Positions 14,979 to 20,489 of a DNA stretch of 20,489 bases are shown here, one piece after another. The notes under the pieces are model-generated. The model ran no database searches. It was given only the letters and a program-made list of their open reading frames with translations, and was not told where the DNA came from. Both the position numbers and the translations under genes were made by a program. The stretch comes from JBCCFX01 sp039029515 (GTDB lineage: Bacteria > Planctomycetota > Phycisphaerae > Phycisphaerales > SM1A02), in the NCBI GenBank assembly GCA_039029515.1, contig JBCCFX010000049.1, positions 1 to 20,489 on the forward strand, written 5' to 3'. Position 1 is the stretch's first letter. Every line of letters starts with the position of its first letter.

Positions 14979-16325
14979 ATGAAGCGGATCTTACTCACAG
15001 CCACCAGCGTACTGGGACTTACTGCATCACTGCATGCAGAGACCCTTCACGTCCCGGCTCAGTACTCGAGCATCCAGGCGGCGATCAACGCCTCCGCGGA
15101 TGGTGATGAGGTCGTTGTCGCCCCAGGCGTCTACAACGAATCCGTCAATCTGATGGGCAAGGGCATCGTCGTTCGCGGTGCCGAAGGCGCGGAAGCCACC
15201 ACGATCGATGCCACCGGCTGGAACAACGCCTGCATGCGGATCACCTCGGGCGAAGGCGCCGATACCGTCATTGAAGGTTTCACCTTCACCGGCGGGACCG
15301 GTGACACGTCGATCTGGGGTACGACGACTGGTGGCGGGATCAGCATGTCTTCCAGCAGCCCGTCCATTCGCGACTGCGTGTTCCGTGGGAATACCGCCAA
15401 GAAGGGCGGTGGCATGAACATGATCGGTGGCGCGCCCAGAATCGAGCGATGCATCTTCATTGATAACTTCGCATCTGGGTTTGGCAACTTTCAGGCGGGC
15501 GGAGGCGCGATTGGCCTCTACAACTCGTGGGCCCAGATCATCAGCTGTGAGTTCTATGCGAACCGCGCCTACGTCGAAGGTGGCGCGATCGTGATCCAGC
15601 TTGGTGCACCCACGATTGCCAACGGCGTGTTCGTCGGCAACCGCGGCGTGACCGGCGGTGCGATTCTCAACGGCATCTCCGACACGACGCTCGTCAACTG
15701 CACCTTTGTCGGGAACATCGCATCACAGGGTGCAGGCATTCGCAACTGGTCCAACGGGAGCCCGATGGATGTCACGGTTGAGAACTGCATCATGTGGGAT
15801 CATTCGCTTCCGATTCAGGATGTGACCGGTGCATCGTCGACGCTCCGCCACTGCCTTGTTGAAGGCGGCTGGTCCGGCGCTGGTGACGGCAACACATCCG
15901 GTCATCCGAAGTTCGGCCGCATGCCGTCTGCTGGTGCAGATGGTGATTGGGGCACCGCGGACGATGACTACGGCGATCTTTGCCTGCAGGGTCTTTCGCC
16001 CGCGATCAACTCCGGCGATACCGATGTCGTCCCGTCGACGGTGACGACCGATCTCGTCGGCAACAGCCGAGTCATTGGCAGCATCGTTGACATGGGTGCT
16101 CATGAATTCACGGAAGAAGTCATCATCGAGGACGACTGCCGTGCGGACATCGAGCCGGCTGGCGGCAATGACGTCGTCAACGTCGATGACCTGCTCTTTA
16201 TGATCAACTCCTTCGGAACGGTATCGCCGGATTCACCGGCCGACATCGTTCCACCTGGCGGCGATGGCCAGGTCAACATCGACGATCTGCTGCTCGTAAT
16301 TACGGACTTCGGCAGCTGCGAATGA
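14979..16325 (+). CDS. Secreted right-handed beta-helix protein with dockerin-like tail
   Basis: A 448-residue protein. The ATG at 14979 is chosen over an upstream in-frame ATG at 14874 because AGGGAGG lies 8 nt before it and it opens a signal peptide (MKRILLTATSVLGLTASLHA, then ETLHVPAQYSSIQAAI). The mature N-terminus VPAQYSSIQAAINASADGD with VVVAPGVYNESV is typical of pectate-lyase-like/NosD-type parallel beta-helices. Regular coil motifs follow: TVIEGFTFTGG, SPSIRDCVFRGNTA, APRIERCIFIDN, TTLVNCTFVGNIA. The helix ends in DMGAHEF, a common closing motif of such proteins. Two tail segments follow, NVDDLLFMINSFG and NIDDLLLVITDFG, but the expected Ca-binding loops are replaced by Gly/Pro-rich sequence (EPAGGND, PPGGDG). 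Catalytic residues of a polysaccharide lyase were not recognised; carbohydrate binding or a structural role is equally possible. Confidence 0.9.
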   Translation: MKRILLTATSVLGLTASLHAETLHVPAQYSSIQAAINASADGDEVVVAPGVYNESVNLMGKGIVVRGAEGAEATTIDATGWNNACMRITSGEGADTVIEGFTFTGGTGDTSIWGTTTGGGISMSSSSPSIRDCVFRGNTAKKGGGMNMIGGAPRIERCIFIDNFASGFGNFQAGGGAIGLYNSWAQIISCEFYANRAYVEGGAIVIQLGAPTIANGVFVGNRGVTGGAILNGISDTTLVNCTFVGNIASQGAGIRNWSNGSPMDVTVENCIMWDHSLPIQDVTGASSTLRHCLVEGGWSGAGDGNTSGHPKFGRMPSAGADGDWGTADDDYGDLCLQGLSPAINSGDTDVVPSTVTTDLVGNSRVIGSIVDMGAHEFTEEVIIEDDCRADIEPAGGNDVVNVDDLLFMINSFGTVSPDSPADIVPPGGDGQVNIDDLLLVITDFGSCE

Positions 16326-16354
16326 TCGTCACCCCACATCCTTGCGTGTCCTTG

Positions 16355-16390
16355 ACATCCCCGGCGTACGTTGCCGGGGATGTTCGTTTT
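16355..16390 (+). terminator. Intrinsic terminator after the beta-helix gene
   Basis: ACATCCCCGGC (16355-16365) pairs perfectly with GCCGGGGATGT (16373-16383) over a 7-nt loop, followed by TCGTTTT. It separates the secreted-protein genes from the sigma/kinase pair. Confidence 0.85.
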
Positions 16391-16409
16391 GGTCGACGCC
16401 TTCCGCCCG

Positions 16410-16415
16410 TAGAAT
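16410..16415 (+). promoter_or_regulatory. Possible -10 box TAGAAT of the sigma/kinase operon
   Basis: TAGAAT matches TATAAT at five of six positions, just after the terminator. The hexamer 17 nt upstream (TTTTGG) is a poor -35. If used, transcription would begin near 16422, which would exclude the ATG at 16416 as a start. Confidence 0.3.
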
Positions 16416-16441
16416 ATGGCTGCGTCGAATCGGGGCGACAT

Positions 16442-16447
16442 GGGAGG
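16442..16447 (+). promoter_or_regulatory. Ribosome binding site GGGAGG that decides the sigma factor start
   Basis: GGGAGG sits 7 nt before GTG at 16455. The in-frame ATG at 16416 has no purine-rich site before it, and the ATG at 16440 overlaps this site and has only GGGG near 16432-16435. Confidence 0.65.
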
Positions 16448-16454
16448 CTCAGGC

Positions 16455-17060
16455 GTGCTCGATCTCACTCGCACCAGCACCCTGTTCTTACAGGGGCTTC
16501 AGGATCCGGACAACGAAGCGCAATGGGCGCAGCTCGATGAGCGCTACCGGCCGATCCTGATCGCGTTCGCGCGCCGACTCGGCCTCAGCGAGGCTGACGC
16601 TGCGGATGTCGGTCAGGAAACGATGATGCAGGTGCTCAAGGAATGCCGTGAGGGCAAGTACGACCGCTCGCGCGGCCGCTTCCGTGCCTGGCTCATTACC
16701 ATCGCGCGCTATCGTGTGGCCGCGGTATATCGCAACCGTGCTCGCAAGCGCGAAGCACGCGGCGAATCTGCGATGATCGATCTCGAGAACGATGCACAGC
16801 TCCATGAGATCTGGGAGAACGAGCGGCGCGAGCGCATTCTGCGACAGGCGCTGGAAGAAATGCGCACGCGCACTCGAACGAGCGACAAGACCATTCGTGC
16901 GTTTGAGCTCCATGTCGTTCGTCAGATGCCGGTTGCTGCCGTTGCCGAAGAACTCGATATCAGCTCGCATGACGTGTATCAGGCGAAGAGCCGTGTGGCC
17001 TCGCAACTCCGGGACATCATTGCCGATCTCGAGAAGGCCTACGACGAGGACGACGCATGA
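16455..17060 (+). CDS. ECF-type RNA polymerase sigma factor
   Basis: A 201-residue protein from GTG at 16455, beginning (V)LDLTRTSTLFLQGLQD. This start is preferred for its Shine-Dalgarno site and because related planctomycete sigma factors, from memory, begin at this motif; ATG codons at 16416 or 16440 would add 13 or 5 residues. Sigma region 2 spans about residues 20-95 (RRLGLSEADAADVGQETMMQ, KYDRSRGRFRAWLITIARYR), which binds core polymerase and the -10 element. Sigma region 4 spans about 130-195 (TIRAFELHVV, VAAVAEELDISSHDVYQAKS helix-turn-helix), which reads the -35. Its stop overlaps the kinase start as ATGA, so the two are translationally coupled. ECF factors paired with Ser/Thr kinases are known in planctomycetes, where the kinase is thought to control the sigma factor. 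Target promoters are unknown. Confidence 0.93.
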   Translation: MLDLTRTSTLFLQGLQDPDNEAQWAQLDERYRPILIAFARRLGLSEADAADVGQETMMQVLKECREGKYDRSRGRFRAWLITIARYRVAAVYRNRARKREARGESAMIDLENDAQLHEIWENERRERILRQALEEMRTRTRTSDKTIRAFELHVVRQMPVAAVAEELDISSHDVYQAKSRVASQLRDIIADLEKAYDEDDA

Positions 17061-19528
17061 ACGTCGGCGGTGGCGCGCATGGCTCGTCCTGTCCATCGCG
17101 CGATGAGCTCGAAAGCATCGCAAGCGGTTCGAGCGTCGACGGCGTCATCTCGCAGCACGTCGAAGTCTGCGCGTCATGTTCCGCGCTGCTGGATTCCATT
17201 CGAAACGACAACGCGCTGCTGGACGAGTTCGTCACGGCCAATCGCGTCACGCTCAGCGATCGTCCGGGCATCGCGACCGTCGTCGGCCCCGCCGGCTACG
17301 ACATCATTGACGAGATTCACCGCGGTAGTCAGGGCATTGTGTATCGCGCCACGCAGATCGCCACCAAACGCACGGTCGCGATCAAGATGATTCTGCACGG
17401 AACGTTCGCGTCCGAACGGCAGCGGTATCGATTCGAGCGTGAAGCCGAACTCGTTGCATCGCTTCGTCACCCGAATATCGTGACGGTGTTCGATAGTGGT
17501 GTGACACCCGATGGTCGTCACTTTCTGGCCATGGAATACGTTGATGGCGTGCCGCTCGACACGTTCGTGCGCGTGCGCTTCGGAACCGATGCCAACGCGC
17601 CGCGCGTGCCGGTGGAATGGGCGTTCACGTTCATGGCGAAGCTCGCGGACGCGATGAGCGCTGCGCATCGGCGCGGGATTATTCATCGCGATCTGAAGCC
17701 GGAAAACATCCTCGTCGACGAACAGGGCGATCCGCACGTGCTCGACTTCGGCCTCGCCAAGGTTACGCATACCGAGCAGTGGTCGGCATCATCCACGCCA
17801 ACCATCGCCGGCGAGTTCCTCGGGACGTTCGCCTACGCATCGCCGGAGCAGGTCAGCGCTGACCCCAATCTCATCGACACCGTCACCGATGTCTACGCAA
17901 TGGGCGTGGTGTTGTATGAGTTGTTGACGGGACAACGTCCATATGAACTGGAAGGGTCACTCGCGCAGGTCGTCGAGGCGATTCAGCGCGCTGTGCCTGC
18001 GTCACCGCGCTCGATTCGCGGCGACCTGAATCGAGATGTCGAGACGATCGTGCTCAAGGCGCTCGCGAAAGAGCCGGAGCGGCGATATCGATCGATGCAG
18101 TCGCTGCATGATGATCTCGATCACTATCTCAGGGGCGAGCCGATCAGTGCGCGGCGACATGAGCTGGCGTATCGGGTGACGAAGTTCGTCTCACAGTATC
18201 GGCTGCTCATCTCGGCGGTCCTGTTGGCATTCATCGTGCTGGGGACCGCACTTGGAGTGACGATTCGAGCGCTGGATCGGGCGAACCAGCAAACGGCGCT
18301 TGCCATTAAAGAAAAGGCACGAGCCGTGAGTTCGACCGGTTCGCTCATCAAGACGATTGAAGAGATGGACCGCGAAGACTCGGTATCGCCGAACGCGCTG
18401 CGCGACATCAACGATCTGCTTGATCGCTACGAGGAGATTGTTGCCACTGAAATGAGCGATTTTCCTGATCTCGAATCGGTGGCTCGTTCCGCGCTGGGCG
18501 AAGCGTTTCTCAGTCGTCGTCGCTTTGACGCGGCGGAGCGAAATCTACGTGATGCCCTTGAGACGATGCAGGCATTGCACCCCGAAGATCATCCCGATGT
18601 TGCGCTCGCTCATCACGCGATGGGAAAGCTGTACTGGCAGTTGAATCGGTGCGATGACGCCGAGTCACACTATCGCGATGCGCTTGCGATGTGGCAAAAG
18701 CTCGGCGATGACTATCAGGCGCAGACCGCGCGGACCATGCAGCACCTCGCATCGACGTTACGTCTCAACGGTGACTTCGCCGGCGCGCAGGAGTGGATTG
18801 TCCAGTCCACGGCAATCTACACCGAACTGTACGGCGGCAATCACGGGTTGATTGCGCTGAACACGCTCGTCATGGGCAACATCGACCGTGATCATGGCGA
18901 CTACAACGCGGCGCTGGTTCATTATGAATCGGCGTCGACCATGATCGGCGAGGCGCGCGACTTCCGGACCGCACGTGTCTGGCACAACATGGCCGAATGC
19001 CTGATCAGTCTTGACCGACTCGACGACGCGCGCGCGTTCCTCGATGATTCGCGCGAACTCAAGCGGGATCTCGGGGAGTTGGATGAAGATGGCCGGCCAC
19101 AACGGGCCAATGCCGACTTCGCCAACAGCCAGTATCAGCGGGCGCGCCTGTTCCTTCGAGAGAACCGACTCGATGATGCTCGTGCTGCCTGCGATGGCGC
19201 CGATCGAGACTGGAATGCGGTGTACGGCGACGCCGGTCATCCGGCGCTCGCTGACGCCGCGATGCTCCGTGGACAGATTCAACTCGCCGGCAATGATCTG
19301 GACGGTGCGCGCGAGTCATTCCGAATGGCAAGGCTCATCCGAACGCAGTTCTTCCCGGCAACGCATTGGCGTCAGGATGAGGTCCGACTGATGCTCGCGG
19401 CCTGCGATGCCCGCGCCGGGGCAGATGAAAGTCGGCGCGAACTCGATGAGGCGCGGACGGCACTCATGCAAGTGCTGATGCCCGGCGCCGATCCGCTGGT
19501 CATGGCCGGTCGACTGGCCGGCAGGTGA
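17057..19528 (+). CDS. Membrane Ser/Thr protein kinase with N-terminal anti-sigma-like zinc motif and C-terminal TPRs
   Basis: An 823-residue protein whose ATG overlaps the sigma factor's TGA. The N-terminus has H34-x3-C38-x2-C41 with C12 upstream, resembling the zinc motif of anti-sigma factors. The kinase domain (about 82-360) has all key residues: a glycine loop RGSQGIVY (89-96), K110 in VAIKM, HRDLKPEN with catalytic D212, DFG at 230-232, and GTFAYASPEQ in the activation segment. A transmembrane helix follows at about 380-402 (LLISAVLLAFIVLGTALGV). The outer part, about 455-775, contains TPR-like helical pairs (AERNLRDALETMQ, HHAMGKLYWQLNRCDDAESH, YNAALVHYESA). This suggests an external TPR sensor that signals through the kinase to the coupled sigma factor, possibly held by the zinc motif. 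That mechanism is inferred; the kinase call is secure. Confidence 0.94.
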   Translation: MNVGGGAHGSSCPSRDELESIASGSSVDGVISQHVEVCASCSALLDSIRNDNALLDEFVTANRVTLSDRPGIATVVGPAGYDIIDEIHRGSQGIVYRATQIATKRTVAIKMILHGTFASERQRYRFEREAELVASLRHPNIVTVFDSGVTPDGRHFLAMEYVDGVPLDTFVRVRFGTDANAPRVPVEWAFTFMAKLADAMSAAHRRGIIHRDLKPENILVDEQGDPHVLDFGLAKVTHTEQWSASSTPTIAGEFLGTFAYASPEQVSADPNLIDTVTDVYAMGVVLYELLTGQRPYELEGSLAQVVEAIQRAVPASPRSIRGDLNRDVETIVLKALAKEPERRYRSMQSLHDDLDHYLRGEPISARRHELAYRVTKFVSQYRLLISAVLLAFIVLGTALGVTIRALDRANQQTALAIKEKARAVSSTGSLIKTIEEMDREDSVSPNALRDINDLLDRYEEIVATEMSDFPDLESVARSALGEAFLSRRRFDAAERNLRDALETMQALHPEDHPDVALAHHAMGKLYWQLNRCDDAESHYRDALAMWQKLGDDYQAQTARTMQHLASTLRLNGDFAGAQEWIVQSTAIYTELYGGNHGLIALNTLVMGNIDRDHGDYNAALVHYESASTMIGEARDFRTARVWHNMAECLISLDRLDDARAFLDDSRELKRDLGELDEDGRPQRANADFANSQYQRARLFLRENRLDDARAACDGADRDWNAVYGDAGHPALADAAMLRGQIQLAGNDLDGARESFRMARLIRTQFFPATHWRQDEVRLMLAACDARAGADESRRELDEARTALMQVLMPGADPLVMAGRLAGR

Positions 19529-20431
19529 TCAGACCGGATTGTCGCAGTTGATGCCGAAGCTGTTGATGACGAACAGCAGATCGTCAATGTTCACCATCTG
19601 ATTGCCGTACGTACCATCAGGAAGTACAGGCACCGTGTCGCACGGTTCGCCTGGTCCCGACATGCCGAAGCGGTTGATGACGGCGAGCAGGTCATCAATG
19701 TTGACCTCGCCATTGCCGACGGTGCACGTCGTGAAGTCGAATGGTGCGCAATCGGCGCGGCACTGAAACTCCTGCTCGAAATACACGCCATCCAATACGA
19801 TCGAATACGTGCCGGTGTCACCTTGCGGCGGACTCCAGAACTGGAGATCGCCCGGGCCGCCGGCGGCGAGACCACCCGGACCATCAGGACCTGAGATCTC
19901 ATCGGGCGCCATCTGGTCGAAGATGGCGCCGCCGGGGTTCGCAGGATCACTGTCGAACCCGGAGATGCCGATGATGTAGACGCCATTGCGCTGCAGTTGG
20001 AAGTTCGTCTGGTCATCAGACTCGCCGGTCAGTTCAGAGAATCCTGAACCGGGGAACACTTCATCGTTGGCGAGCAACCCGACACCGTCGTTGCCGAACA
20101 GGAACAACTGCGTATCGAAGTCAGCGTCACCATTGAGCATCGGATCAAGCGTGGCGCGGAAGCAGTTCACGTTCTTGATGTAGATGACGTAGAGATCCTG
20201 GAAGTCCTTGTCGCCCGGCCCGCCTGGACCAAGTGTCAATGGCGAGGAGCCGGTCAGCGCACCGGAGATCCGGCCGTTCTTGCCGGAACCCGATGGATTC
20301 TGTGCGCCGCCAATCGTGGAGCCGGCGTCACCCATCTCCGGCCATTCCGGTCCCGCGTACACGCTGGACAAAGCGACAAGAGCAAGGGCACTCGCCCCCG
20401 CGGCAAGACTGGCGCGATATGTGCGATTCAT
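19529..20431 (-). CDS. Secreted protein with dockerin-like tail
   Basis: A 300-residue protein on the minus strand. The ATG (complement of 20429-20431) has GGAGGGA 9 nt before it and opens a signal peptide (RASLAAGASALALVALSS, cleaved near VYA-GPEW). The body, about residues 30-230, is Gly/Pro/Asp-rich and beta-like: LYVIYIKNV, DADFDTQLFLFGNDG, VYIIGISGFDSD and GTYSIVLDGVYF. It recalls bacterial pre-peptidase C-terminal-like beta-sandwich domains, but I cannot assign a family firmly. The C-terminus has two dockerin-like segments, NIDDLLAVINRFG and NIDDLLFVINSFG, again with poor Ca-binding loops. Its stop (TCA on the plus strand) directly abuts the kinase stop, so the genes converge with no intergenic base. 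Its promoter lies outside the window. Confidence 0.88.
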   Translation of the reverse strand: MNRTYRASLAAGASALALVALSSVYAGPEWPEMGDAGSTIGGAQNPSGSGKNGRISGALTGSSPLTLGPGGPGDKDFQDLYVIYIKNVNCFRATLDPMLNGDADFDTQLFLFGNDGVGLLANDEVFPGSGFSELTGESDDQTNFQLQRNGVYIIGISGFDSDPANPGGAIFDQMAPDEISGPDGPGGLAAGGPGDLQFWSPPQGDTGTYSIVLDGVYFEQEFQCRADCAPFDFTTCTVGNGEVNIDDLLAVINRFGMSGPGEPCDTVPVLPDGTYGNQMVNIDDLLFVINSFGINCDNPV

Positions 20432-20489
20432 CGTTCTGGTTCCCTCCGCCGAAGGCCGGGATCAGTCGTCACGCGACGGACACCGACAC

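Noticed and set aside
14693..15106. Plus-strand open frame of 137 codons before and into the beta-helix gene
   Set aside because: It spans a terminator, candidate promoter and leader palindromes, and overlaps the true gene in another frame.

Overview
The window looks like a piece of a Planctomycetota chromosome, most likely class Phycisphaerae. The reasons are the high-GC coding sequence, secreted proteins built from GACCL-x-DG-x-C cysteine repeats, C-terminal dockerin-like pairs (VN-[IV]-DD-[IL]-L-x-VI), and an ECF sigma factor translationally coupled to a Ser/Thr kinase with TPRs. This placement rests on recognised families only; no search was run.

Layout. (1) 1-1175, plus strand: the 3' end of a secreted Cys-repeat/dockerin protein, then a small secreted protein with a choice-of-anchor E-like domain and a dockerin-like tail. 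(2) 1536-10763: a 3075-residue secreted protein with signal peptide, choice-of-anchor E-like domain, 58 tandem six-cysteine repeats of about 41 residues, a beta-rich domain, a 59th repeat, a GC..FW/AALLNAA domain and a divergent dockerin-like tail. It is followed by a clear hairpin terminator. (3) 11128-14679: a second large secreted protein with the same kind of N-terminal domain, eight Cys repeats, two SdrD B-like domains and an unassigned C-terminal domain, also with a terminator. (4) 14979-16325: a secreted right-handed beta-helix protein with a dockerin-like tail and a terminator. (5) 16455-19528: an ECF sigma factor and a Ser/Thr kinase overlapping by ATGA; the kinase begins with an anti-sigma-like zinc motif. 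(6) 19529-20431, minus strand: a secreted dockerin-tailed protein whose stop codon abuts the kinase stop.

Six of the eight genes encode predicted exported proteins that share modules: N-terminal anchor E domain in three, Cys repeats in three, dockerin-like tail in five. This suggests a co-evolving set of cell-surface or extracellular matrix components. Whether the neighbouring sigma/kinase pair controls them is not shown by the sequence.

The most striking signal is in the giant protein. Its repeats are not a simple 41-residue series. From repeat 5 to repeat 55 they alternate strictly between two types, so the real evolutionary unit is a dimer of about 82 residues (246 bp). Residue 15 is Gln in all 26 odd-numbered repeats and in only 1 of 25 even-numbered ones. 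A shared one-residue insertion and a 47-nt identity at an exact 249-nt offset show that whole dimers have been duplicated.
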